Below are positions 37,044 to 45,938 of a DNA stretch of 64,000 bases, one piece after another. A program made the position numbers and the translations under genes. The notes under the pieces were generated by a model. The model did not search any database. It was given only the letters and a program-made list of their open reading frames with translations, and had not been told where the DNA came from. Origin of the DNA: Bacteroidetes bacterium ADurb.Bin008 (GTDB lineage Bacteria > Bacteroidota > Bacteroidia > Bacteroidales > Tenuifilaceae); NCBI GenBank assembly GCA_002071445.1, contig MWFE01000033.1, positions 19,898 to 83,897 of the forward strand, in the 5' to 3' direction. Numbering within the stretch: position 1 is the first letter of the stretch; each line of letters starts with the position of its first letter.

Positions 37044-37076
37044 AATGCATATAAAATACCCGATTTTATATGCATT
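37044..37076. repeat. Perfect 14-bp inverted repeat in the korAB leader
   Basis: AATGCATATAAAAT (37044-37057) and its exact complement (37063-37076) are separated by ACCCG. It lies 45 bases upstream of the korA start in the 340-base gene-free gap 37000-37339 and downstream of the best candidate promoter. It could form an mRNA hairpin or be an operator. The rest of that gap is AT-rich and shows no gene. Confidence 0.8.
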
Positions 37077-37127
37077 GTGGTAAAAGGCAAACAATAAATG
37101 CTGTTACTTTTCCCAAACAATTTCACA

Positions 37128-37162
37128 CAAAATTAGCTTTTTTCCATAATGAAAAGCTCAAA
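37128..37162 (-). promoter_or_regulatory. Candidate promoter of korAB
   Basis: On the minus strand a TTTG (37159-37162) and a -7 TAATTTTG (37128-37135) are separated by 23 bases, slightly longer than the usual 19-21. It would give a leader of about 120 bases that contains the 14-bp palindrome. Confidence 0.4.
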
Positions 37163-37339
37163 CTATTTTTTAAAAACCTTGTTTAATAACATGAATCATC
37201 AATATCCCTATCTTTTTAAAAGTGGATTTCAATATTTTTGTTGAGCGGGATGTGTGGCTTGCCCTAAGGTCATTTAACCCTATGGATGTTAAATAAATAA
37301 ACCGCATAAAAATTCTTGTTGAACAAAAAATTGTGGGAC

Positions 37340-37855
37340 ATGGCATTGATTAGACCTTTAAACGGAATTGCTCCTAAAATAGGCGAGGATACTTTTATTG
37401 CCGAAACGGCAACCATTATCGGCGATGTAGAAATAGGCGATAATTGCAGTATTTGGTACGGTGCTGTCCTTCGGGGTGATGTGAATTCAATTAGGATAGG
37501 AAACAGGGTAAATATCCAGGACAACGCCGTTATCCACACAACCTATCAAAAATCCACCACCATTGTTGAGGATGATGTGTCCATTGCTCACAACGCTGTT
37601 GTTCATGGGGCAACTCTAAAAACCGGCTGCCTTATTGGCATAGGTGCCATAGTACTCGATCACGCTGTTATCGGTGAGGGGGCTATAATTGCTGCCAATT
37701 CGGTAGTGCTTAACGGAACAGAAGTAGAGCCGGGCAGTATTTATGCGGGAGTACCTGCCAAATTTGTTAAAAAGGTTGATGAGAAGATGGCCGTTGACTA
37801 TAATAAAAGGATTGCCAGTAACTATCTAATGTATAAAAAATGGTACGAGGAGTAA
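37340..37855 (+). CDS. Gamma carbonic anhydrase-like hexapeptide-repeat protein
   Basis: A 171-residue left-handed beta-helix protein. ATG 37340 (MALIRPLNGIAPKIGEDTF) is chosen over an upstream TTG. Repeats with the pattern (I/V)GxxxxI run from about 12 to 145. Putative metal-ligand histidines occur in VIHTTY, IAHNAVVHG as in the gamma-CA (CaiE/YrdA) group, and RGDVNSIRIG with NIQDNAVIH is the family signature. Activity as carbonic anhydrase is not certain, since many homologues are inactive in assays. It is a single gene converging on murI. Confidence 0.88.
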   Translation: MALIRPLNGIAPKIGEDTFIAETATIIGDVEIGDNCSIWYGAVLRGDVNSIRIGNRVNIQDNAVIHTTYQKSTTIVEDDVSIAHNAVVHGATLKTGCLIGIGAIVLDHAVIGEGAIIAANSVVLNGTEVEPGSIYAGVPAKFVKKVDEKMAVDYNKRIASNYLMYKKWYEE

Positions 37856-37895
37856 CACGTTGATCAGCAAAGTGCGCTGCATGTTATTGGCCTCG

Positions 37896-38708
37896 TTAAA
37901 GTTTGATTTCAAAAAACTTTTTATTGGGAAATGTAATGCCCTCGTTGCGTTCAATAACTTCCACCAACGATTTTAAAATCCCACCATTGCCGCTTGAATA
38001 GAAATGCACGAAAGGGTCTCCCTGTTTGCTGGCAAGCGGGAACGATTCTAAAAACACTTTTTCGGTTTGCCGTGCCACTGCCGGAGCAGGGTTTACAATG
38101 GTTATATGTTCGGGCAGTATTTCTTTCAGGATGGGAATGAAGAAGGGATAGTGAGTACACCCAAGTACCAGATGGTCAATGTTTTTATCTAACATTGGCT
38201 GAACATATTTTTTAAGTAGCTCCTTTGCCTCCTCGGAATAATATTTACCTTGCTCCACAAGTTCAACCAACCCATCCCCAATCTGATAGACAACGTTAGT
38301 ATTCGCAGCGTACTTTGCCGTTGTTTCCTGGTAAAGCCTTCCGTTAAAAGTGCCTTCTGTGGCCAAAATACCTATGGAGTTCGTTTTTGATCCCAAGGCG
38401 GCAGGTTTAACAGCCGGTTCCATGCCGATAAATGGAATATGGAAGTGCCCTCTTAAATAATCAATGGCTGATGCTGTTGCCGTATTGCATGCTACAACAA
38501 TCATTGAGCTACCCTTGGAAAGCAAAAAATTGATAATACGGGTTGAGATGTTGATGATTTCGTCTGTGTCTTTTGGCCCATAAGGACAGTTGGCATTATC
38601 GGCAAAGTAGATAAAAGGGAGGGAGGGAAAATGGCCAATCAGCTCCTTGAGCACGGTCAGTCCTCCTGCCCCCGAATCGAAAACGCCGATGATATGTTGT
38701 GAGTTCAA
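37896..38708 (-). CDS. murI: Glutamate racemase
   Basis: About 270 residues, supplying D-glutamate for peptidoglycan. The two catalytic cysteines are in VVACNTATASAIDYL and LVLGCTHYPF, and the N-terminus IGVFDSGAGGLTVLKEL is the family signature. No ATG precedes this. I place the start at TTG 38708 (MNSQHIIGVFDSG); the open frame runs 13 codons further up to another TTG. It lies just downstream of the terminator of the envelope operon, so it is probably transcribed separately. Confidence 0.92.
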   Translation of the reverse strand: MNSQHIIGVFDSGAGGLTVLKELIGHFPSLPFIYFADNANCPYGPKDTDEIINISTRIINFLLSKGSSMIVVACNTATASAIDYLRGHFHIPFIGMEPAVKPAALGSKTNSIGILATEGTFNGRLYQETTAKYAANTNVVYQIGDGLVELVEQGKYYSEEAKELLKKYVQPMLDKNIDHLVLGCTHYPFFIPILKEILPEHITIVNPAPAVARQTEKVFLESFPLASKQGDPFVHFYSSGNGGILKSLVEVIERNEGITFPNKKFFEIKL

Positions 38709-38822
38709 ACTGCTAAAAAATTGAAAAACAGTAAAATATAAATGCAAAAGGAATTATCTAACCCGTATGATAAAAATACTAAAAGATCAACACTGTTTTC
38801 CTATGCATTTCAATTTTTAATG

Positions 38823-38858
38823 AAAAAGGCCCAACCGTTACTGACGATTGAGCCTTTT
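38823..38858 (-). terminator. Terminator of the bamA-ompH operon
   Basis: On the minus strand AAAAGGCTCAATCGT pairs with ACGGTTGGGCCTTTT (two G-U pairs) and is followed by T-rich sequence. In the plus orientation the two G-U positions become mismatches, so it works on the minus strand. It begins 20 bases after the second ompH stop. Confidence 0.85.
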
Positions 38859-38877
38859 CTATGGGTAATGAAAGCAT

Positions 38878-39405
38878 CTACTTATTAATGCCCAACTCTT
38901 TTTTTACTAGGGGTAAAATGTCGATGCTTGCATCGGAATAGTAAACTACGCTACCAACACTAACATCGAATACGTAGATAAATCCCTGTTGCTTGGCCAC
39001 CTTTTTAATGGCAGCATCGGCTTTTTCAATGAGCGGCCTCATGATTTCACCCTGCATCCTCTGGAAATCCTGTTGAGCTGTGGCTTCGAAATCCTGAATA
39101 CGCTGCTGCATATCAGTTAGCTCTTTCTCACGCTGTTCGCGAATGGCATCGGTAAAGGTAGCCCTACGCTGCATGTAGTTTTGAACTTTGTTGTTATACT
39201 CAACATGAAGCTCCTCTATCTGCTCGCTCAGGTCAGTTCCATATGCCTTAAGTTTTGCTTCGGCGCTGTCGCGTTCGGGCATAAGCAATAATAGTTCCTG
39301 GCTGTTAATATGTCCAAACTTAAGATTGGATTGTGCGAAAGCATTTCCCGAGAACAGGAACAGGGCAACAATCGGAATGGCCAATTTAATTTTTTTCATC
39401 ATCAT
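38878..39405 (-). CDS. OmpH/Skp-family periplasmic chaperone (second copy)
   Basis: About 175 residues with a signal peptide (MMMKKIKLAIPIVALFLFSG, cleavage near AFAQ), a coiled-coil arm (LSEQIEELHVEYNNKVQNYM; then LTDMQQRIQDFEATAQQDFQ), and a C-terminal beta segment (FIYVFDVSVGSVVYY). Skp proteins hold unfolded outer-membrane proteins for BamA. The start is one of three consecutive ATGs; TTG at 39429 is less likely. It is the last gene of the bamA operon, 37 bases after the first ompH. Confidence 0.9.
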   Translation of the reverse strand: MMMKKIKLAIPIVALFLFSGNAFAQSNLKFGHINSQELLLLMPERDSAEAKLKAYGTDLSEQIEELHVEYNNKVQNYMQRRATFTDAIREQREKELTDMQQRIQDFEATAQQDFQRMQGEIMRPLIEKADAAIKKVAKQQGFIYVFDVSVGSVVYYSDASIDILPLVKKELGINK

Positions 39406-39442
39406 GATATGGTTTAGTTTAAAGTACAAATGTATTAATTAA

Positions 39443-39952
39443 TTAGTTATATCCAAGTTTCTGTAACACCTCATCGCTCTTATCATAACGAGGGTTCGTG
39501 TAAAGCATGTTGGCCGATCCGGCCGAATCGAAAATTACGGCGTAACCCCCTTCGGTTGCCAACTCTTTAATAACGTTAAAAATTTGGTCCTGTATGGGTT
39601 TTACCAACTCTTCTCTTTTCTTAAAAAGCATCCCGTCCCTGCCAAAGTATTTCATCTGTAAGTCTTTGGCAATTTTTTCCTTTGCAATTATGTTTTCCTC
39701 GCGCTTTTTTTTCATCTCCTCGGTAAGGAGAATCTTTTCCGATTCGTAATCTTTAACCAATTGTTCAACCTCCTGGTATTTTTCCTCAATCTCGGTTTGA
39801 AACTGCCTGGCAATCTTGTCCAATTGATCCTGAGCTGCTTTATAGGTAGGAATTCTGCTCAATATGTATTCGGTGTCAACATAGGCAAATTTCTGAGCAT
39901 TCGCTCCGATGGCCGTGACTACCAAAACTATTACTAACAGTGCTCTTTTCAT
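39443..39952 (-). CDS. OmpH/Skp-family periplasmic chaperone (first copy)
   Basis: A 169-residue Skp-like protein with a signal peptide (MKRALLVIVLVVTAIGANAQ) followed by KFAYVDTEYILSRIPTYKAA, the typical N-terminal strand. The middle is a long charged coiled coil (QTEIEEKYQEVEQLVKDYES) and the C-terminus returns as a beta strand (GGYAVIFDSAG). It lies 58 bases downstream of bamA, matching the general bamA-skp linkage. The duplicate next to it is typical of Bacteroidetes. Confidence 0.92.
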   Translation of the reverse strand: MKRALLVIVLVVTAIGANAQKFAYVDTEYILSRIPTYKAAQDQLDKIARQFQTEIEEKYQEVEQLVKDYESEKILLTEEMKKKREENIIAKEKIAKDLQMKYFGRDGMLFKKREELVKPIQDQIFNVIKELATEGGYAVIFDSAGSANMLYTNPRYDKSDEVLQKLGYN

Positions 39953-40010
39953 GTCATTTATGTTTTGCTTTATTTGTAGTCCTTATTATTACAAAATATC
40001 TATGGGGGTT

Positions 40011-42494
40011 TTAAAAAGGCATTCCAATAATGAAGTGGAACTGACCTTTATTGGCCTTTGGGTTCCCGGGAACCTCATCAAATCCGTACCCCCAATCAAC
40101 GCCCAACATACCGATCATGGGCAGGAAAAGCCTTACACCGGCACCGGCTGAACGGTGAATATTGAACGGATTCACCTTATAAAAATGATACCATGCATTT
40201 CCTCCTTCGAGGAAGGATAATACGTAAACTGAGGCTTGTGGCTGAAGGGTAATGGGATATCTAAGTTCAACGGTGAACTTGTCGTACACGGTGGCAAATT
40301 GTACAGTGTGACCTTGTGCTTGCACCCTTGGGGTAAGCGAATTATCTGCATACCCCCTTAGACCAATGGTTTCGATGCCGTACAGGTTAAAACCCGACAT
40401 ACCGCTACCGCCCACATCGAATCCCTCTAAAGGGGAGTAGCCAATATCGGGATTATAGTAACCCAAATAGCCGAACTGTGCTCCGGTGTAAAGTACAAGA
40501 TCTTTCGCCAGCTGGTGGTACCATTGAATTTTTCCTGTCCACTTGTGGTATTCAATCCATTTATACTTAACCTTATCATCATGCACTGTCGAAAAATCTT
40601 TACCCGAAATGAATGAGTAGGGTGGGGTTAGCTGCAGCGATAAATTGAAATTCGACCCACGTCTTGGGTAAAATGGTTGGTCGATAGAGTTTCGGGAGAA
40701 AGAGACCTTGTAGCTGAGGTTATTGGATATTCCGTTGGAAAATATGAAATCAAACCAGTCTTGCAGCCCGTATCTTTGGTAGCTAATCTCGTTATAGAAA
40801 GTGAAGAAATCATCGGGCCACTTAAGCCGGGTTCCGATACCAATCGCGCCTCCGGTAACTTTCATCGACTTATCACTTTTCTCGAAAATTGATACTCCGT
40901 ATTGGTTTCGGATGGAGTGGTATATGGAAATGCTAAAATTGGTGGGTTTTTTCCCTCCCAACCAGGGTTCAACAAAGGTAAGGCTAAAAGCCTTGTAAAA
41001 GCTACCATTGGTTTGAGCCCTTAAGCTAAGCGATTGACTATCCCCCGATGGAATGGGAGACCAGGCCTCCTTTTTAAAGATACGGCCGGCCGAAAAATTG
41101 GAGAAACGGATTCCCACTGTCCCAACAAACATCTTAGCTCCCCATCCCCCCGAAATCTCGAATTGGTCATTGGGTTTCTCTTCAACGGTGTAGGTAAGGT
41201 CAACAGTCCCCTCTGCAATATTTGGCGTAGGTGTAACATTGATCTTCTCCGGATCAAAATGTCCGAGATTTGCAATTTCTCTGTAGGATCGGGTTATGTT
41301 GGTTTTGCTGAAAAGATCGCCGGGCTTGGTGTAAAGCTCTCGCCGGATTACGTTCTCATGTGTTTTGGTATTCCCGTGAATAACAACGCGATTGATGGTA
41401 GCCTGTTCGCCTTCAAATATTCGCATTTCGATATCGATGGAATCATTCTCGGCCCATACTTCAACCGGATCGATATTGAAAAAGAGATACCCGTCATCCA
41501 TGTATGTGGTTGAAATGGAGTTGTCATCCATAAATAACCGCTTTTCAAGCAGAGCCTTATCGTACACGTCACCGGAAGAGATGCCAAGGAGGGAATTCAG
41601 TGCCTCATCGGGAAGTTTCGAATTGCCTATCCAAGTGATGTTCCGGTAGTAATACTTTGATCCTTCCTCAACTCGTATCACAATCCCTATGCGTTTCTCG
41701 TTGACTACATATATGGAATCGCTGATGATTTTAGCATCCCTGTAACCCTTCTCGTTGTAAAAATCAATCAGATTCACCTTGTCCTCTTCGTAATCGCTTT
41801 CAATGAATTTCGACGTTTTGAAAAAGTTGATATCTCTCCGTTTTGTCTTCTTCAGGGCTTTGCGCAACCGTTTATCCGAAATGTTTTTATTCCCTTCGAA
41901 GGTAATATCGCTGATCCTCACCTTTGGCCCTTTGTCAATGTCGAAGATTAGCCTTACGCCATTGGCAATAAGGGTATCATTCTCCTTGTAAATGTCAATT
42001 CTGGAGTTGAGGAATGCCTTACTACGAAAATGATTTTTAATCAGCCTTTTGGCGTTATCAAGAATATTATCAGTTGCCTGCCCACCAACCCTTAATTTGA
42101 GTAAATCCTGTATATCCTTTTCTTCATTCTTCTTTAATCCCTTGTACTCAAGGCCGCTTATCCGGGGCTGTTCTTGCAGGAATATGTCCAAATAGACATC
42201 TTTTCCATCAATTCTTGTGGCGCTTATTTTTACATCGGAGAATAGTTTTTGTCCCCATAATTTGTTAACGGCCTTGGTGGTAATTTCTCCCGGAATGCTA
42301 ATGGTATCGCCAACGAATAGCCCGCTCAGGTTAATAATAACATTGGGATCGAGGAATTTGATGCCGGAAACCGTAACCTCTTTTATACAAAACTCTTCGG
42401 GATTCCCATAGCTGAATGGTATGGTTTGCGAAAAACCCGATGGGGTAAAAGCTGCAAGCATCGTCAGTAAACCAATGACAACTCGCTTTGTCAT
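40011..42494 (-). CDS. bamA: Outer membrane protein assembly factor BamA
   Basis: An 827-residue Omp85 protein inserting beta-barrels into the outer membrane. ATG 42494 gives a signal peptide (MTKRVVIGLLTMLAAFTPSG, cut near FSQ); the open frame continues upstream. Five POTRA-like repeats can be followed in about 40-430 (for example RISDITFEGNKNISDKRLRK and TINRVVIHGNTKTHENVIRR), then the barrel with GLRGYADNSLTPR (near 710-722) where the conserved barrel loop motif (RGY/F) lies. The C-terminus ends in FIIGMPF, an aromatic-ended beta signal. The gene is between uppS and ompH genes. Confidence 0.95.
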   Translation of the reverse strand: MTKRVVIGLLTMLAAFTPSGFSQTIPFSYGNPEEFCIKEVTVSGIKFLDPNVIINLSGLFVGDTISIPGEITTKAVNKLWGQKLFSDVKISATRIDGKDVYLDIFLQEQPRISGLEYKGLKKNEEKDIQDLLKLRVGGQATDNILDNAKRLIKNHFRSKAFLNSRIDIYKENDTLIANGVRLIFDIDKGPKVRISDITFEGNKNISDKRLRKALKKTKRRDINFFKTSKFIESDYEEDKVNLIDFYNEKGYRDAKIISDSIYVVNEKRIGIVIRVEEGSKYYYRNITWIGNSKLPDEALNSLLGISSGDVYDKALLEKRLFMDDNSISTTYMDDGYLFFNIDPVEVWAENDSIDIEMRIFEGEQATINRVVIHGNTKTHENVIRRELYTKPGDLFSKTNITRSYREIANLGHFDPEKINVTPTPNIAEGTVDLTYTVEEKPNDQFEISGGWGAKMFVGTVGIRFSNFSAGRIFKKEAWSPIPSGDSQSLSLRAQTNGSFYKAFSLTFVEPWLGGKKPTNFSISIYHSIRNQYGVSIFEKSDKSMKVTGGAIGIGTRLKWPDDFFTFYNEISYQRYGLQDWFDFIFSNGISNNLSYKVSFSRNSIDQPFYPRRGSNFNLSLQLTPPYSFISGKDFSTVHDDKVKYKWIEYHKWTGKIQWYHQLAKDLVLYTGAQFGYLGYYNPDIGYSPLEGFDVGGSGMSGFNLYGIETIGLRGYADNSLTPRVQAQGHTVQFATVYDKFTVELRYPITLQPQASVYVLSFLEGGNAWYHFYKVNPFNIHRSAGAGVRLFLPMIGMLGVDWGYGFDEVPGNPKANKGQFHFIIGMPF

Positions 42495-42646
42495 TGTGAG
42501 ACATTTCGGGGCGCAATTTTGCTTGGCAATAACCGAATCCTGCATTTTAATATTAGATAAAAATAATTGAGAACAACATTTTTTTAATGCGAGGCAAATT
42601 TAGTGAAGTGCATTGGGTGTGGCAAGTTAAATTATGTAAAAAATAG

Positions 42647-43384
42647 CTATAGCTGTTCGCTGGTCATGCCAAATCGCCTTTCTCGGGACTGGAAGTCAAC
42701 AATGGCTCTAAAAAAGTCTTCTTTCGAAAAATCGGGCCAAAGCACTTTCGTAAAATGGAGTTCGGTATAGGCAATTTGCCATAACAGGAAATTGCTGATG
42801 CGATATTCTCCACTGGTCCTAATGAGCAGCTCCGGGTCAGGCATGCTTGATGTATTAAGATAGCTTGCAAACCCATCGGCAGTCAGGCTGGCAGGATCCT
42901 TCGACCCGTCGGCACACTGTGATGCAAATTCTTTGGCAGCCTTAACTATTTCCCAACGAGAACTATAGCTGAGAGCTACAACGAGTTTTAAACCGGTGCA
43001 ATGCTCAGTACGCTGCTTGGCAGCGTTTATTTTTACTTGCAAAGGAGCGGGAAGTAGCCCGATGTCGCCAATGGTTTGAAACTGAATATTGTTTTTTAAC
43101 AGCGTATCAATCTCCGCATCAATGGTGGCCGATAGCAATTTCATCAGCGCTTCAATTTCAACCCTTGGACGGTGCCAGTTCTCGGTGCTGAAGGCGTAAA
43201 GCGTAAGGTATTGAATACCCAGTTCTGCTGCGGCTTCGGTGGCAGCTCTAACTGCTGCAACGGCATTTTGATGTCCAAAAACACGTGGCTTTCCTTGTTG
43301 TTGAGCCCAGCGACCGTTGCCGTCCATGATTATGGCAACGTGGGCAGGTAGCCTATTTCTATCAATTTTGTCAATCAGTGACAT
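42647..43384 (-). CDS. uppS: Undecaprenyl diphosphate synthase (isoprenyl transferase)
   Basis: A 245-residue cis-prenyltransferase producing the C55 lipid carrier for cell-wall glycans. The start is ATG 43384 (MSLIDKIDRNRLPAHVAIIM); the longer frame upstream overlaps the preceding gene. Motifs: AIIMDGNGRWAQQQGKPR (catalytic Asp, about 18-35), SYSSRWEIV, RTSGEYRISNFLLWQIAYTE (about 193-212). It lies 153 bases upstream of bamA and 12 after the DUF6089 gene, forming part of the envelope operon. Confidence 0.96.
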   Translation of the reverse strand: MSLIDKIDRNRLPAHVAIIMDGNGRWAQQQGKPRVFGHQNAVAAVRAATEAAAELGIQYLTLYAFSTENWHRPRVEIEALMKLLSATIDAEIDTLLKNNIQFQTIGDIGLLPAPLQVKINAAKQRTEHCTGLKLVVALSYSSRWEIVKAAKEFASQCADGSKDPASLTADGFASYLNTSSMPDPELLIRTSGEYRISNFLLWQIAYTELHFTKVLWPDFSKEDFFRAIVDFQSRERRFGMTSEQL

Positions 43385-43395
43385 AAAAACAAAAT

Positions 43396-44040
43396 TTACC
43401 TGTATGCAGGGCAAAGGGCGCTCTGCTTGAAAATCCGATAGGTTGCAAAGAAACCAGCCATTGAAAACCAATCGTTATTATGAATAAGCGATCGGGGAGG
43501 ACTGGTTGTATTGATGTATCCATCTATTCCGTCGTAAGATGTTTTATAAAAGCGCCATTCCAATCCTAGGGCCCACCGGTTGATAGGTGAGTATTTCATT
43601 CCAAGCCCCACCGGCAAGGTCATGATGATTTTTTGATTTATATATGCTATTCCGGCCCCAAAAACAGCGTATGGAGTGAATGATCTCCGTTTGTCGTGTA
43701 ATGTGTTAAAATGGATGAATCCAATTTCTGCTACGCCATCAAGTTCGATTACCCTTTGGCTAAATGGCGGGGTATCGCCGGGTAGGAAATTTCTATTCGG
43801 ATCATGCTCCCCTTTAACCCACCCCATCATGGTTGTTACTCTTAATGAGTAAAGATCATTTAGATTCCTGCGAAATATTGCTCCTACGGCGGGGGAGGGT
43901 TTATAAAATTGTGAGCCGGGATTGTAATCCCCCATATAGTATGTTGTACCTGCAATTATCCCTATATCATTCCTTTCCTGGGAAAGCAATATGAATGGCA
44001 CCGCGATGAAAAGTGTTACAAAGACAAAAACAGGTCTCAT
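43396..44040 (-). CDS. DUF6089-type outer-membrane beta-barrel-like protein
   Basis: A 214-residue protein with a signal peptide (about 1-20) and alternating beta strands such as DIGIIAGTTYYMGDYNPG, SFTPYAVFGAGIAYINQK and RWALGLEWRFYK, typical of small outer-membrane beta-barrels. The domain DUF6089 is associated with this nadK-uppS position in Bacteroidetes, as I recall it. No function is known. Its place before uppS and bamA suggests an envelope role. Confidence 0.8.
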   Translation of the reverse strand: MRPVFVFVTLFIAVPFILLSQERNDIGIIAGTTYYMGDYNPGSQFYKPSPAVGAIFRRNLNDLYSLRVTTMMGWVKGEHDPNRNFLPGDTPPFSQRVIELDGVAEIGFIHFNTLHDKRRSFTPYAVFGAGIAYINQKIIMTLPVGLGMKYSPINRWALGLEWRFYKTSYDGIDGYINTTSPPRSLIHNNDWFSMAGFFATYRIFKQSALCPAYR

Positions 44041-44056
44041 TAAGTTTGGTTGGTGT

Positions 44057-44833
44057 TTAGAAAATAAATCTTCTGCGCGACGGCGGTTTAACTCCCGCTC
44101 TTCTGTTTTGTGCCAGTTTGTAGTTTAGTTTAATGTGAAATGAATTGTACAGATCGTTGTACTTCCCATAAACGGAATTGTACCCATCTATATTGTTTGA
44201 GGTGGTATATCTTAGGCATAATTCGGCCCCAAGTGACATCTTAGGAAAAATGGCAAATTTTGCTCCGACGCCCCCCGGAACAACCATTGCAAACGACGGT
44301 TTGTTGGAGAAATGAGGGCTGGTGGCTAAATTCTCACGGGGAGTGACATGGTAGTAAAGTCCTCCGGCTCCAAGAAAAACGTAAAGACTCCATGGTTGTT
44401 TAAAATGGCGTAACCCTCCCCTTACCTGCATTATGGAGTAGTAGTAGTTCTGGTCGCTTTCAGGAATAATGTAATATTCGCCCATTACTGACAACTCATT
44501 GATAAAGGTTGTGAATGCGAAATTACGATTGATGTTGGAAGATGTGGCATCGGACTGGGTAATAACACCTGAAATCAATGATGCCTTAACGTAAACTTCT
44601 TTCATTACCTGCAGTCGAACCCCTCCTGTTAACCCCGGGCGTGTTTTTAAAAAATTTATATCTTTAAACCCAATAAAATTCGTCCCATTGGAGTATCCCC
44701 CGATATCGCCAAAAAATTGCAATGCAGTTACTCCCCCAAAAACTTCATATCTGGCCAATCTCCAGGCCTGAGGGTATGTGGTTAAACTGAAAGCGGTTAA
44801 TGCAAGTATTATTACGGTAATCTTTTTCATCAT
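44057..44833 (-). CDS. Outer-membrane beta-barrel-like protein (unknown function)
   Basis: About 258 residues from ATG 44833 (MMKKITVIILALTAFSLTTY, signal peptide), followed by a beta-rich sequence: RYEVFGGVTALQFFGDIGG, GLRHFKQPWSLYVFLGAGGL, GGVGAKFAIFPKMSLGAEL. Length and strand pattern fit an 8- to 10-stranded barrel. It resembles its downstream neighbour in organisation and may be an ancient duplicate, though detailed identity was not worked out. The open frame upstream of 44833 overlaps nadK and is not used. Confidence 0.78.
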   Translation of the reverse strand: MMKKITVIILALTAFSLTTYPQAWRLARYEVFGGVTALQFFGDIGGYSNGTNFIGFKDINFLKTRPGLTGGVRLQVMKEVYVKASLISGVITQSDATSSNINRNFAFTTFINELSVMGEYYIIPESDQNYYYSIMQVRGGLRHFKQPWSLYVFLGAGGLYYHVTPRENLATSPHFSNKPSFAMVVPGGVGAKFAIFPKMSLGAELCLRYTTSNNIDGYNSVYGKYNDLYNSFHIKLNYKLAQNRRAGVKPPSRRRFIF

Positions 44834-44948
44834 TATCTTTTTGAGCAATACAAATATATAAAAAGAGAAGCAAAGAAAAAATTCATCCTGCCTATTTATA
44901 TAAAAAATCATTCCTCGTTTTACAGCCCATAGCTTTGTATCAAATATT

Positions 44949-45833
44949 TCATCTGGGGTTCCTGCTGTCAATGCCCCACATCAGCTTATTCCTTAAAGTT
45001 TTAAAGTAACCGGTATCCTTTAAGTTGACAATTCCCACACGGAAGGGTGCCTTGACCATCTTAACCTGGCAATTTCCGGGGATATTGATTGAACGGGAGT
45101 CGAGCGAAATTAGTATTTCCTGTTCGCGGGTATCTACCTCAAAGGTGAGTACAGAGCAGTCAGGAATTATTAGTGGTCGTAAGGTTAGGTTGTGGGGCGA
45201 AATGGGCGAAATGGCAAAGGCATTCGATTTCGGACTAACAATGGGTCCCCCCACGCTGAGCGAATAGGCTGTCGATCCGGTTGGGGTCGAAACTATTAGC
45301 CCGTCGGCCCAGTACGTACATAAAAACTCACCATCAATGTATGCGTTGATGGTAATCATGGCAACTCCCTTTTTCTGAATGGTGATATCGTTTAGGGCGT
45401 AGGGAAACCCTAACGGAGAGTTTTCGTCTATGCTCAGATGCAGGGCCGATCGCTTTTCAACCAAATAATCGCCATTCACAAGCTGTTCAATGGCCGTAGC
45501 CATATTTTCCGAAGTGATATGGGCCAGAAATCCCAATCGCCCAAAGTTGATCCCTGCAACCGGTATCTCCGAATCTTCGACGTAGGATACCGATTCCAAA
45601 AAGGTACCGTCGCCACCCAGGCTGAGCATGAGCGAAGCTTTGCCCTTTACTTCGGGAGGTGTGTTGAAACGCTCAATTCCCGATGATGCTACCCCAAGGT
45701 TGCTTTGCAGATAATCGGCAAAAGGGGCATACACCATCAGCTTCACATTGTGCATGGCAAAGAGTTTGAACATCAGCCTGATATTCTCGGCATGTTCTGC
45801 TCCAACCGTACGTCCATATAAAGCAATAATCAT
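44949..45833 (-). CDS. nadK: NAD kinase
   Basis: A 294-residue enzyme phosphorylating NAD to NADP. The GGDGTFLES motif (about 73-81) with the catalytic Asp, the NAD-binding NDITIQKKG and SLSVGGPIVSP (TPTGSTAYSLSVGG, about 180-193) are present. The N-terminus MIIALYGRTVG is typical of Bacteroidetes members. It is the first gene of the minus-strand envelope operon and is followed 115 bases later by the barrel-like gene. Confidence 0.96.
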   Translation of the reverse strand: MIIALYGRTVGAEHAENIRLMFKLFAMHNVKLMVYAPFADYLQSNLGVASSGIERFNTPPEVKGKASLMLSLGGDGTFLESVSYVEDSEIPVAGINFGRLGFLAHITSENMATAIEQLVNGDYLVEKRSALHLSIDENSPLGFPYALNDITIQKKGVAMITINAYIDGEFLCTYWADGLIVSTPTGSTAYSLSVGGPIVSPKSNAFAISPISPHNLTLRPLIIPDCSVLTFEVDTREQEILISLDSRSINIPGNCQVKMVKAPFRVGIVNLKDTGYFKTLRNKLMWGIDSRNPR

Positions 45834-45910
45834 AAAAAGAGAGACTTGATGACTATTTGGTGACTACAAAAATGCAAATTTTTTAATTTACATTGTTTAC
45901 TGATAATGCC

Positions 45911-45938
45911 AAAAAATAACAGGTAAATCCTGATTTAC
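45911..45938 (-). terminator. Possible terminator of the CBS-protein gene
   Basis: On the minus strand GTAAATC and GATTTAC (45923-45938 region) form a small hairpin touching the stop codon, followed by a T-run (six T, 45911-45916). The loop is very tight (2-4 bases), so the call is moderate. Confidence 0.45.

Noticed and set aside
37000..37050. korA starting at 37050 with 17 extra residues
   Set aside because: The additional codons do not resemble the KorA family; ATG 36999 gives the usual start.
41034..41513. Plus-strand open frame of about 159 codons inside bamA
   Set aside because: It lies antisense to the strongly supported bamA and has no recognisable domain.
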